From: Candidatus Omnitrophota bacterium
Lineage (GTDB): Bacteria > Omnitrophota > Gorgyraeia > Zapsychrales > Zapsychraceae
Assembly: GCA_018062515.1 (NCBI GenBank)
Contig: JAGOSC010000036.1
Coordinates: forward strand, 1-25,580
Reading direction: 5' to 3'
Length of the DNA stretch: 25,580 nucleotides
A program made the position numbers and the translations under genes. The number at the start of each line of letters is the position of its first letter. Position 1 is the first letter of the stretch. Below the pieces are notes generated by a model, which worked only from the letters and a program-made list of their open reading frames with translations, ran no database searches and was not told where the DNA came from. Below, piece after piece: positions 8,901 to 15,176 of this stretch.

Positions 8901-9684
8901 TCAAATAATCATATATTTCGGGTGGATTGATCGGCCCATTTGAAAAAAATCCTTCGCGTAAATTCTCCACCGAGCTTTCCGCTAAATTCTTAATCGCATC
9001 ATCGGAATTAACCACGATTTGTGAAAGCCAGCCTTCCATAACCTTACCGCTATTGATGCTACGTTGAATAGCGGGTTTACTGATCAGATGATCTGGGTCT
9101 TCATCGGCCAATATGATTTTAAATTTAATTTTGGTATGGAAAATTACTTTTTTCTTGGCTGGAATATACTCCAGAGGATAAATCAAAAAAGAAGCTATTT
9201 TTGTCTCGCTTATAAATCCTGTTGATCCTAATTCTATTCTCTTGTTCGGAAAAGATTCGCTCGAACCGTAAACGTCCGAGTCAGGAAACGTAATGTCCGC
9301 ATTTTCACCTACCTTAGTCGATTGGGCAGGATAAATACTAAATTCTCCGGGGACATCCATTGTCTCATCCGTTATTAGTTCAACTCGTTCCACCTTTTTA
9401 TTTTGATCAATAGCGAAATTAATCACTTTAACCGGTAATCGCGGCTGACCAGCCTCTCCCGTCGAAATAGTATCCGGTAGAGTAAACGAATCAAAGCCTT
9501 CTTCCTTAATTAGGTTAAGCTCTTTTAAATCAAAATTAACTTCATAAACCAAATCTTTTGCGTCACTGCCTTTCTGTGCCGACGGCAAAAGACGTTTTTG
9601 ATCCGCATTTTTGGCCATTATACTTGGTACACATAAGAGCAGCATGACCGTAAGAATGATGGATGTTCTACATATATTTTTCAT
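5971..9684 (-). CDS. Secreted C25 (gingipain)-fold protein, probably catalytically dead, with four C-terminal repeats, 1237 aa
   Basis: A signal peptide (residues 1-24, SIMA-KN) is followed by a propeptide-like region (45-225) with GQPRLPVKV and a C25 peptidase-fold domain (about 255-610). Family landmarks are IYDYLIITS, GVLWVLLGGD, YADVFVGRAPA, GGGVAFFGYSRDVY and LLGDPEM. The two catalytic positions look substituted. The His motif (usually NH/Y-x-G-H-G/S) reads NHIDGAS, giving Gly474. The Cys motif (usually SxGCYxGAFD) reads STGPWAAAFD, giving Pro519. After a linker come a cadherin/Ig-like domain (718-815) and four ~92-residue repeats (822-1214). There is no T9SS-type C-terminal domain, anchor or LPXTG. 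The start at 9684 has AGGA 8 nt upstream. Active-site loss is read by eye against remembered family motifs. The role is perhaps an extracellular binding or decoy scaffold. Confidence 0.85.
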   Translation of the reverse strand: MKNICRTSIILTVMLLLCVPSIMAKNADQKRLLPSAQKGSDAKDLVYEVNFDLKELNLIKEEGFDSFTLPDTISTGEAGQPRLPVKVINFAIDQNKKVERVELITDETMDVPGEFSIYPAQSTKVGENADITFPDSDVYGSSESFPNKRIELGSTGFISETKIASFLIYPLEYIPAKKKVIFHTKIKFKIILADEDPDHLISKPAIQRSINSGKVMEGWLSQIVVNSDDAIKNLAESSVENLREGFFSNGPINPPEIYDYLIITSNDFRDSGVFDPLISHKISRGLSVHLETVENIEVTMPGRDFPEKIRNYIIKVHKANGVLWVLLGGDTNIVQTRYVRPEELPSDLYYSDLDGDWDFNGNNIFGESGDRLDKYADVFVGRAPAKDFAEMAAFVNKVLNYDVFAPRYFKRVLLFGNKFLSDTGGITNDFIDENILPETVKPATKYYGREIYGYHDQARDAINEGHHLINHIDGASGIPHISPQMHLHFGSELYSFLTIEDIDALINKNASSIMTSTGPWAAAFDFDAIAEHWITNPTGGGVAFFGYSRDVYVLTMGLGTEIYSALFGKRITRLGQMLAYAKSTMIPYTAYPYIHALHSFTLLGDPEMTVMIQEDVAITEPANNAVVQGDVKVQGIMDAVNFEHYDLFYAPKYSPRENVLITSSTTPVLGDTLGVWNTDQKNLVEDGWYTLTLDVVKSGHRHVKTVTDVYLNNNNINLPPTFENINNPSITEGKLYQLPVRAIDPEGGGVKIDATLENGDLLSTIGASFSYTGIGPGTFSWTPETGQKFQYPILFKARDSEGNEAKMLVRITVIRPGNQFIGTVKEFISGVGWTGKPGVSIDIIKNRQVVDTVTTQNTDDQNRGLYWTPYLESQADHYIRPRLAHYAFGRGGQPLPPEGYGPFKPGEVYQHQLDFDVFQIDFQISGYVQQMIEGEPVPKPGVSINVIKNGQVIETLFTDADGKFTSSHLEGMADHYFLPSLPGYNFTQGSDMIPPGGYGPIKPHELQSQPIAFDAHKLTDIQIRGIVQEMVDGEVVGKPGVSVAIIRNGEVIETLTTNAEGKYISSELGGLLDYYIMPSFPGYEFTQDFLPIPPEGYGPIMPYYVQSTSIQFEGHSMTAPKIFGNVSELVNGQRVGKSGVTINVIKNGRVIERVRTDAEGNYTTYYLEGMADHYILPSLENYVFIQGEQIVPPEGVGPFQPSEMQGQSLDFEALAVDNNQTMKVNSDQNKKLKNLRY
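6043..6315 (-). repeat. C25-like protein repeat 4 (residues 1124-1214)
   Basis: Fourth ~91-residue repeat: GNVSELVNGQRVGKSGV, then VIKNGRVIE, YLEGMADHYILPSL and PPEGVGPFQP. It resembles beta-sandwich carboxypeptidase-regulatory-like (prealbumin-like) domains, with a DAxG turn between strands. Confidence 0.8.
6340..6612 (-). repeat. C25-like protein repeat 3 (residues 1025-1115)
   Basis: Third repeat: GIVQEMVDGEVVGKPGVSV, IIRNGEVIETL, LLDYYIMPSFPGYEFTQ and PPEGYGPIMP. It has the same spacing of landmarks as repeats 2 and 4. MADHY is replaced by LLDYY. Confidence 0.8.
6637..6909 (-). repeat. C25-like protein repeat 2 (residues 926-1016)
   Basis: Second repeat: GYVQQMIEGEPVPKPGVSI, VIKNGQVIETL, LEGMADHYFLPSLPGYNF and PPGGYGPIKP. 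It is the best match to the shared pattern of repeats 2-4. Confidence 0.8.
6937..7221 (-). repeat. C25-like protein repeat 1 (residues 822-916), most divergent
   Basis: First repeat: GTVKEFISGVGWTGKPGVSI, IIKNRQVVDTV, LESQADHYIRPRLAHYAF and PPEGYGPFKP. It is about four residues longer than the others, with an insertion (TQNTDDQNRG) where they have a DAxG turn. Confidence 0.78.
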
Positions 9685-9717
9685 ATAAATATTCCTGGAA
9701 AGTTTTCATCATTCCAT

Positions 9718-9753
9718 AAAAAAGCCATTGTCTAATGACAGACCATGGCTTTT
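9718..9753 (-). terminator. Intrinsic-terminator hairpin in the leader of the C25-like gene
   Basis: AAAAGCCAT (9720-9728) pairs with ATGGCTTTT (9745-9753). After one mismatch, GTCT (9730-9733) pairs with AGAC (9740-9743) around a 6-nt loop. On the minus strand the stem is followed by six T (9718-9723). It lies about 210 nt after the DUF2203 stop and 33 nt before the C25-like start. It could end the upstream transcript or act as an attenuator, since little room remains for a promoter downstream of it. Confidence 0.75.
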
Positions 9754-9842
9754 ATTCATACACCAAACTCCCAAAATATGGACTAAGAACGTTTCATTCA
9801 TACTTAAATCAACTTTCCAAATTAAACGGTTCAAATATCAGT

Positions 9843-9878
9843 GTTTAAAATTTTGAACAATTGTTTAAGGTTATGAAC
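9843..9878. promoter_or_regulatory. Two tandem 16-bp operator-like dyads upstream of the C25-like gene
   Basis: GTTTAAAATTTTGAAC (9843-9858) and GTTTAAGGTTATGAAC (9863-9878) agree at 13 of 16 positions and start 20 bp apart, about two helical turns. The first is itself a near-perfect dyad. The junction holds a perfect palindrome, AACAATTGTT. This geometry suits a cooperatively binding dimeric regulator. No convincing -35/-10 pair was found around it. Confidence 0.5.
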
Positions 9879-9963
9879 AAAGGATAACATATTTCATGTC
9901 ATTTTCAAGGAAGGGGGAATTCTGAAATTGAGCGGGATATTTCTAATGTTTGATTATGGGGTA

Positions 9964-10347
9964 CTAATTCAGGTAATGCGCAGGAATGACTTTACGGCAG
10001 TTAAAACTTTCATCAATATCGTGGAAAAAACGGACTTCTTTTTCCTCAAAACTCCAGCAAAAAAAGACTGGATGACCATCAATTATGCCTGGGAAATCAA
10101 CCAAGCCGGTCTCAAAGTCCCAATCCTTATAATAACAGCCCAAGGCTTCGAGTTCCTGCATGAGTTCCTGAATTTCCGACCGAAGGGCAAGGCCTTGAGC
10201 GGATGTTTCTGCTTTGGCTGCTGAGCTGGCCGTGAGGTCTTTTAACTCCTTCCCTCTGAGAAGTATATCTTCAACGATTTGCTTAACCAAGGGAAGCCGT
10301 TTATTCGCCTCTTTAGGCGTGAATTGTTTTTTTTGTGTTTCTGCCAT
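9964..10347 (-). CDS. DUF2203 family protein, 127 aa
   Basis: The protein matches the DUF2203 pattern: an N-terminal helical part with FTPKEANKRLPLVKQIVEDIL, a central heptad-like helix (ALRSEIQELMQELEALG), and the conserved core DWDFETGLVDFPGIIDG, followed by VFFCWSFEEKEVRFFHDIDE. The length is typical for the family. It is soluble, has no signal peptide, and no biochemical role is known to me. The ATG at 10347 has AAAGGAA 7 nt upstream and a good promoter at 10373-10401 that gives a short leader of about 20 nt. It appears to be transcribed alone or with the C25-like gene downstream; the hairpin at 9718-9753 would limit read-through. Confidence 0.85.
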   Translation of the reverse strand: MAETQKKQFTPKEANKRLPLVKQIVEDILLRGKELKDLTASSAAKAETSAQGLALRSEIQELMQELEALGCYYKDWDFETGLVDFPGIIDGHPVFFCWSFEEKEVRFFHDIDESFNCRKVIPAHYLN

Positions 10348-10372
10348 TGAATTTCCTTTCAGCTATAACAAA

Positions 10373-10401
10373 AGTATACATCGTTATTTTTCCCTGCACA
10401 A
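10373..10401 (-). promoter_or_regulatory. Probable promoter of the DUF2203 gene
   Basis: On the minus strand, TTGTGC (10396-10401) and TATACT (10373-10378) are spaced by 17 bp. The -10 matches five of six consensus bases; the -35 is weak. The predicted start near 10366 leaves just enough leader for the AAAGGAA ribosome binding site. Confidence 0.55.
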
Positions 10402-10429
10402 GTTCTCAAAAAAAAATTATTCCTTAAAA

Positions 10430-11908
10430 CTATTCATTTAGCTGTATTACGGGCGCAAAGAAACCGTTTTCTTTTCTCGTCCAGTATTCTTTGCTTTTCT
10501 CAAACATTTTGTTTGTGGTGAATTCATAGTTATAAATTTTAGCCCGAATATATTTAGGTGGTTTGTCGGAAAAAGGATCAATAAAAAGCAAATTTAAAAC
10601 GCTTTTCTCCCCCTCCAATAAACGTTTAAGAAAATTTGAGAACCACGGAGTATAAGTATAGTCGGGCGTCAAAGCCGCAAACCACATTTGCCAATCCAGC
10701 CGCGGCTGATGCGGCGCTACCTGAATTGGAGCGCGAAACACATTTCCGGGCTTAAATTTGAATTCATAAGCCTTCCAATCATTTCCATCATTACTTCCTT
10801 CTACAATGATCTCCAGGCGCTGTGTCGTCATGTTGGCAAACAACCCGTAATTATTGTTGATTAAAAACGGCCGTAAAATTTTCATCCCTTGCGCCACCTT
10901 CGGCGGAAGATTTGATTTGATTTCAATAAAATTTAGGAACGTCATCGTAATCAAAATTCCGACGACAACTTGACAGATAGTATCTTTCATTCTCGATAAC
11001 TTTGTGTTTTTAAACTGAAATTGTTTCGGCATATCACCCCAGCTGGCAAAAGCTTTATCATAAATTCTTTTTCTAAAATGATTGTCATCGATGAGTAAGA
11101 AGCACATAGCAATGGCTAATAAATTAAAAAATCCATAGTTACCGCTGAGCATAATCAGTATTTGCAAAATCATCATGGTGGCACAAGACCAAAGCCGAGT
11201 TTCACGGTTCATGAATATACCCCACGGTATGATCAATTCAACCACAAACATAAATATACAGGATATTTGCTGAATAAAAAACGGTTGCTGATACGCATAC
11301 CAGCTGAGCAAATTCGGCAACGGTTGGGTGTAATAATGGTAGGTTAACGCGGTTAAATCGAGCCAATGTTCGTCGCCGCTCGCGAGTTTAACCAAGCCGG
11401 ATTGAAACATTAACTTAAACAGCAAAAGATGAAATGCAAATATAATCCAACGCGGCGGAGGCTCTTCAAAGGTATTTAATTCCTTATTCCAAGGAGCTAA
11501 AAATATACTTAAAAATCCGACTTCAAGAAGAAGAACGTCCCACTGAAAACTTAAGAACGTTTGCCCAACGTGAACAATCGATAAATAAAAAAACCAAAGC
11601 AGAAATAAACATACAGCCGGATAAAATCCGATAATGAGCAAAGGGCAAATAATCAACGCAGCAACACAAATAGCCACCAACATCCAGTCACTGTGGTTAA
11701 ACCAAAATAATGTCGGTAAACCGAAGAAATTTTTATAACCATAATACGCTTCGGCGGATTGAAAATATTCGCCGACGGGTAGAATGCCGTGACTGCCGAT
11801 CAATCCCTTGATCTGTACGCCGATCGACGCAAAGGCAATGAAATAAATAATTCCAAGAAATCTGATAAAAAAACGGCGGGCAATAAAATATGTATTTGTC
11901 TGATTCAT
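10430..11908 (-). CDS. Lipase maturation factor (LMF1)-like membrane protein, 492 aa
   Basis: This multi-spanning membrane protein has roughly eight to nine hydrophobic segments in the first 340 residues and a soluble C-terminal domain. LMF1/2-family landmarks are RFLGIIYFIAFASIGVQIKG and GSHGILP near the N-terminus, FLSFQWDVLLLEVGFLSIFLAPW near 120-142, KLMFQSGLVKLASGD near 164-178, and ALTYHYYTQPLPN. The C-terminal part (about 350-480) has ANMTTQRLEIIVEGSNDG and APHQPRLDWQMWFAAL, as in the family. In animals LMF1 assists lipase folding in the ER; the bacterial role is unknown. The gene starts 20 bp after the PilZ gene. The ATG lacks a good ribosome binding site, but the N-terminus matches the family. 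The two are likely co-transcribed. Confidence 0.85.
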   Translation of the reverse strand: MNQTNTYFIARRFFIRFLGIIYFIAFASIGVQIKGLIGSHGILPVGEYFQSAEAYYGYKNFFGLPTLFWFNHSDWMLVAICVAALIICPLLIIGFYPAVCLFLLWFFYLSIVHVGQTFLSFQWDVLLLEVGFLSIFLAPWNKELNTFEEPPPRWIIFAFHLLLFKLMFQSGLVKLASGDEHWLDLTALTYHYYTQPLPNLLSWYAYQQPFFIQQISCIFMFVVELIIPWGIFMNRETRLWSCATMMILQILIMLSGNYGFFNLLAIAMCFLLIDDNHFRKRIYDKAFASWGDMPKQFQFKNTKLSRMKDTICQVVVGILITMTFLNFIEIKSNLPPKVAQGMKILRPFLINNNYGLFANMTTQRLEIIVEGSNDGNDWKAYEFKFKPGNVFRAPIQVAPHQPRLDWQMWFAALTPDYTYTPWFSNFLKRLLEGEKSVLNLLFIDPFSDKPPKYIRAKIYNYEFTTNKMFEKSKEYWTRKENGFFAPVIQLNE

Positions 11909-11927
11909 ACAGATCGAAACGGGTGAA

Positions 11928-12281
11928 TCAACCTTCTGGTGGGTACATCAATTGGGTCTTATAAAATTTTTTAAATTCTTTGGCGTCGTCGGAATTGACG
12001 TTCATAATTTTAACGCCGGTGTTGAAATCACCGGTTTCTACGGCTGGATTAGACCAAATCACTTTAGCCAAAAGGGATAATGGACCTGTTTCTTTATTTA
12101 AAATAATTTTTAACTCGACGGAATGGCCGCTCATCACTTCATGGTCGGTTTTAAAACAAATTCCGGTATGGCTTATGTTCACCGTTGTAATCACCGCGAA
12201 CGGGAATTCGGATTCCCATATACGATAATTTCCTCTTAATTCAACATCCAGACGCTTTGATTCACGGTTATTTTTCGCCAT
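11928..12281 (-). CDS. PilZ domain c-di-GMP-binding protein, 117 aa
   Basis: This single-domain PilZ protein has both ligand motifs: RESKR (R6-x3-R10) and, 25 residues later, NISHTG (N35-x-S37-xx-G40). These suit binding of a c-di-GMP dimer. Later strands include LSLLAKVIWSNP and FNTGVKIMNV, typical of the PilZ barrel, and a short C-terminal helix. It has no membrane or output domain, so it probably acts by protein contact. The ATG at 12281 has AAAGGGA 8 nt upstream, and a promoter with a perfect TATAAT lies at 12350-12377. The next gene encodes the LMF-like membrane protein. Confidence 0.9.
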   Translation of the reverse strand: MAKNNRESKRLDVELRGNYRIWESEFPFAVITTVNISHTGICFKTDHEVMSGHSVELKIILNKETGPLSLLAKVIWSNPAVETGDFNTGVKIMNVNSDDAKEFKKFYKTQLMYPPEG

Positions 12282-12349
12282 AGGTGTTCCCTTTCTTAAA
12301 GATTAAAAGCGTGATGAGAAGATGATCTATTCATTAAGTGATTTATTGT

Positions 12350-12377
12350 ATTATAGTCAGAAATTTTGCGCCGGCAA
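12350..12377 (-). promoter_or_regulatory. Promoter of the PilZ-LMF operon
   Basis: On the minus strand, TTGCCG (12372-12377) and a perfect TATAAT (12350-12355) are separated by 16 bp. The start near 12343 would give a leader of about 60 nt before the PilZ ATG. Confidence 0.65.
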
Positions 12378-12397
12378 ATGGGTAATTCTCATTTCTT

Positions 12398-12679
12398 TTA
12401 AAACGTGTTACGGCGCTCCTCAAGGATCATATCGATGATCTTAAGGTATTTGCGGCTTTTATATAAAACTTGAACATTCACCATAAAAGCTAAAAAAGCA
12501 TAAAAGAATGTGATCCGGTAGTTGGGAGAAAGCTGGGTTTCCGGCATTCTGACAAACGTCACAAAGGCATGCGTCATGAGAATGAATGTGAGAATGACCA
12601 ATGCATAATAAAATCTTTGACGTTTTTGTTCACCTTCCACCCATTTTAATTCTTTGGCTGAAGAAACTTCCAATCCCAT
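12398..12679 (-). CDS. Small two-helix membrane protein, 93 aa
   Basis: The ATG at 12679 has AAAGGAA 6 nt upstream. After a charged N-terminus (KELKWVEGEQKRQRFYY) there are two transmembrane segments at about residues 24-43 and 57-74, then a basic amphipathic tail (KSRKYLKIIDMILEERR). The family is not recognised. It begins 11 bp after the dienelactone hydrolase stop and is the last gene of the ileS-led series. Confidence 0.75.
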   Translation of the reverse strand: MGLEVSSAKELKWVEGEQKRQRFYYALVILTFILMTHAFVTFVRMPETQLSPNYRITFFYAFLAFMVNVQVLYKSRKYLKIIDMILEERRNTF

Positions 12680-12690
12680 ATGATGTTCCT

Positions 12691-13488
12691 TTATTGTTTC
12701 GAATTAAAAATTGAATTTAGAAATTTCTGCATATCCGTCCAGGATTGTTCGTCCGCAACTTGATTATAAGCGATTGGCATGCCAAATTTTTGGGCAAACA
12801 TATCTGCGTCGGGATTTGTAAAACTGTGTTTCGCTCCGGGATAATTAATAAATTCATAATCGGCTTTGGCTTGATCCATTTCTTCTTTAAAAGCAGTGAT
12901 GTCCGCCTCCGGGATAAATGAATCATCCGCACCGTTACAGACGAGGATTTTAGCTTTCACATCGCCTGGAGCGGCCTTAATATTGGATGCAAGGCTGCCG
13001 TGAAAACTGACCACACCTTTAAGATCAGCACCGAGGCGTGCCATATTCAAAACCGTTCCGCCGCCGAAACAATAACCGATGGCGGCAACATTATTTCCAT
13101 CGACGTGAGGATTATTTTTTAATACGTCAAGCCCGGCTAAAAAACGCCCTTTAGCGACATCCATATTCTTATTTGTTTCTTGAGAAAAAGCGCCGGCTTG
13201 ATCCGGATGATCCGCCTGTTTTCCGTCGCCATACATATCGATTGCCAAAGCGACATATCCTAATTCAGCAAGCATCTTTGCGCGCGTACGCACATATTCA
13301 TTATGCCCCCACCATTCATGCACGACGATAACGCCTGGCCGTTTCTCCTGTATGGCATCGTCCCATGCCAAAAAGCCGATCATTTTTACACCATTAGAAT
13401 CATAGTTTACTTCTTCAGTCTTAATCTCCGCCCAAACTTGAGTTGTCATCATGAATAAGGCCATTAAAATTAATACAAAACGTTGCAT
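12691..13488 (-). CDS. Exported dienelactone hydrolase family alpha/beta hydrolase, 265 aa
   Basis: The frame could be read from 13542, but the ATG at 13488 has AAGGAAGG upstream and directly starts a signal peptide (MQRFVLILMALFMMTTQVWA, cleavage after WA). The dienelactone hydrolase fold follows, with the triad Cys140 (GYCFGG), Asp189 (GADDSFIP) and His221 (GAKHSF). Glu58 in VHEWWG is also typical of the family, where it tunes the cysteine. The length fits exported family members. The known reaction type is hydrolysis of lactones or esters; the natural substrate here is not deducible. It starts 25 bp after msrA and is followed by a 93-aa membrane protein. Confidence 0.9.
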   Translation of the reverse strand: MQRFVLILMALFMMTTQVWAEIKTEEVNYDSNGVKMIGFLAWDDAIQEKRPGVIVVHEWWGHNEYVRTRAKMLAELGYVALAIDMYGDGKQADHPDQAGAFSQETNKNMDVAKGRFLAGLDVLKNNPHVDGNNVAAIGYCFGGGTVLNMARLGADLKGVVSFHGSLASNIKAAPGDVKAKILVCNGADDSFIPEADITAFKEEMDQAKADYEFINYPGAKHSFTNPDADMFAQKFGMPIAYNQVADEQSWTDMQKFLNSIFNSKQ

Positions 13489-13513
13489 ATGATTACCTTC
13501 CTTCTTAATAAAA

Positions 13514-14071
13514 TTATTTATTTTTTCCCCAAACTTTCTCAATAAAGGGTCCTCGTCCAGACATATAATGATAACTCTGATAATGGCCTGGATTCTTCTT
13601 GTAATAATCCTGATGATAGTCTTCAGCTTTATAAAAAGTTGTAGCTGGTTTTATCTCGACAACAATGGGTGATTTGAATTTTCCTGAACGCTCAAGATTT
13701 TTTTTGGATTGCTCTGCGGTTTTTCTCTGTTCGTCGTCATGAAAGAAAATCGCCGTCCGGTATTGTGTCCCATGATCCCCGAATTGGCCATTCTTTTGAG
13801 TCGGATCAATATTCTGCCAGAAAACATTGAGAATCTGTTCATATGTTACCTTGGACGGATTAAACGTCACTTCAACGGCTTCCGTGTGTCCCGTCGATCC
13901 GGAGCAAACTTCTTCATAGGTAGGATTTGATTTTTTTCCGTCGGTATATCCGGCGACCGCCGAAATGATGCCGTCCATTTGATCAAAGGTGGACTCGATG
14001 CACCAGAAACATCCTCCGGCAAAGGTGGCTATGGCTGATTTGGATTCTTGATTATGGGCTGGTTTCGACAT
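13514..14071 (-). CDS. msrA: Peptide methionine sulfoxide reductase MsrA, 185 aa
   Basis: MsrA reduces methionine-S-sulfoxide in proteins. The catalytic motif GGCFWCIE (Cys21, Cys24) is followed by VAGYTDGKKSNPTYEEVCSG, GHTEAVEV, FGDHGTQYRTAIF and AEDYHQDYY, all standard for the family. The start is uncertain. The ATG at 14071 gives normal length but has a weak ribosome binding site. The longest frame begins at 14179, inside the preceding gene, and would add 36 poorly conserved residues. No signal peptide is visible, so it probably acts in the cytoplasm, although its flanking genes encode exported proteins. No MsrB domain is fused. Confidence 0.93.
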   Translation of the reverse strand: MSKPAHNQESKSAIATFAGGCFWCIESTFDQMDGIISAVAGYTDGKKSNPTYEEVCSGSTGHTEAVEVTFNPSKVTYEQILNVFWQNIDPTQKNGQFGDHGTQYRTAIFFHDDEQRKTAEQSKKNLERSGKFKSPIVVEIKPATTFYKAEDYHQDYYKKNPGHYQSYHYMSGRGPFIEKVWGKNK

Positions 14072-14120
14072 ACATGATTGATAAACAAAGGATTTTGCTC
14101 TTTCAAATAGTAAATTTATT

Positions 14121-15143
14121 TTACCTTTGATTAACGGTTTGTCGAGGAATATTCTTGCGGCCGATTCTTTTTTTAGCATAACCTAATAAATCAAATAACT
14201 CGTCGGAGCCATGCAGATATTTCGGATCAGACAATGTCTTCATCCACTGCTCTTTTATATATGGATTTTCTTGTACACGCGCGTCGCCCCATTGCATGCT
14301 TTCCCACATCGGCATCGCATCCCAATAACTGTTGATATAAGAAACCGCTTTGACATTGTATTCATCAATATGTCTGAACAGAAACCCAAACCAGCGTTTC
14401 CATGTACCTTCTCCGGCTTTTACATTTTGTTTAACCGGTGTCGCTTCAGCCATCATCAATGGTTTATTTAAACTTTTCGCTAAATCAGCAATTAATTTCA
14501 TTCCGTCCGTGTTATACGGACTAAAATAAGATACGCCCACCCAATCCACATATTCATCGCCGGGATACCAATCCATCGGCGGACGTTCATAAATTTGTCC
14601 ATGCGCGTGCCAAACATAAGCGACATTATTTACATGGCGCGCTTTTAAATGATTAACAATGTATCGATAAGCTTCAATATATTTTTCCGGAGAATAATCA
14701 TTCAGAGGAGAATCAAATTCATAGCCGATGCGCAGATAAAAAGGCCGGTCATGATTATTAAAGAATTTTGCCAGCCGCACAATATTATCGTCGTAAGCAC
14801 CAGCGATGACCATGTCCAAAGCGCCGACCATATAAAGGCCGATCTGAACTGTACTGTCCGGAAATTCCTGACAAAGCCATTTTAAATCCTGATCCCCCGC
14901 CCCATAATTGGCCGGTTTGTATAAACCATCCATTTCTTGAATCGATGTATAAAACATCACACCCGCGGGCATAATTCCAACGGATTTGTAATACTCATAA
15001 ATTGTATCTTTATCCTGTCCTACAAAAAAAAGCACCTTCCCGTCGGGTGGAAGAAATATTGTTTTTTTAGAATCGTCGGCTATCGCATCCATAATAAAAA
15101 AATGAGTCCCGAGTAAGAAAAAAAGAAGAAAATTCTTTTTCAT
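14121..15143 (-). CDS. Secreted GH26-like glycoside hydrolase (TIM barrel), 340 aa
   Basis: The signal peptide is residues 1-22 (MKKNFLLFFLLGTHFFIMDA-IA). The mature part resembles the GH26 (beta-mannanase-type) TIM barrel. The likely acid/base is Glu142 in YLRIGYEFD and the likely nucleophile is Glu233 in MMAEATP. Barrel strands are visible in VQIGLYMVG, VAYVWHAHG, VDWVGVSYF and VKAVSYINSYWD. Both glutamates sit after beta-4 and beta-7 as expected for clan GH-A. The substrate is unknown. There is no carbohydrate-binding module. The ATG at 15143 follows AAAGGA. The gene starts 33 bp after the ileS stop, so it is probably co-transcribed with it. Confidence 0.8.
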   Translation of the reverse strand: MKKNFLLFFLLGTHFFIMDAIADDSKKTIFLPPDGKVLFFVGQDKDTIYEYYKSVGIMPAGVMFYTSIQEMDGLYKPANYGAGDQDLKWLCQEFPDSTVQIGLYMVGALDMVIAGAYDDNIVRLAKFFNNHDRPFYLRIGYEFDSPLNDYSPEKYIEAYRYIVNHLKARHVNNVAYVWHAHGQIYERPPMDWYPGDEYVDWVGVSYFSPYNTDGMKLIADLAKSLNKPLMMAEATPVKQNVKAGEGTWKRWFGFLFRHIDEYNVKAVSYINSYWDAMPMWESMQWGDARVQENPYIKEQWMKTLSDPKYLHGSDELFDLLGYAKKRIGRKNIPRQTVNQR

Positions 15144-15176
15144 TTATATAAATCCTTTAATAAATTTTAGAGTCGA

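Noticed and set aside
14072..14179. Longer MsrA start at 14179
   Set aside because: It would overlap the GH26-like gene by 59 bp and add an unusual basic stretch. Normal MsrA length is reached from 14071.
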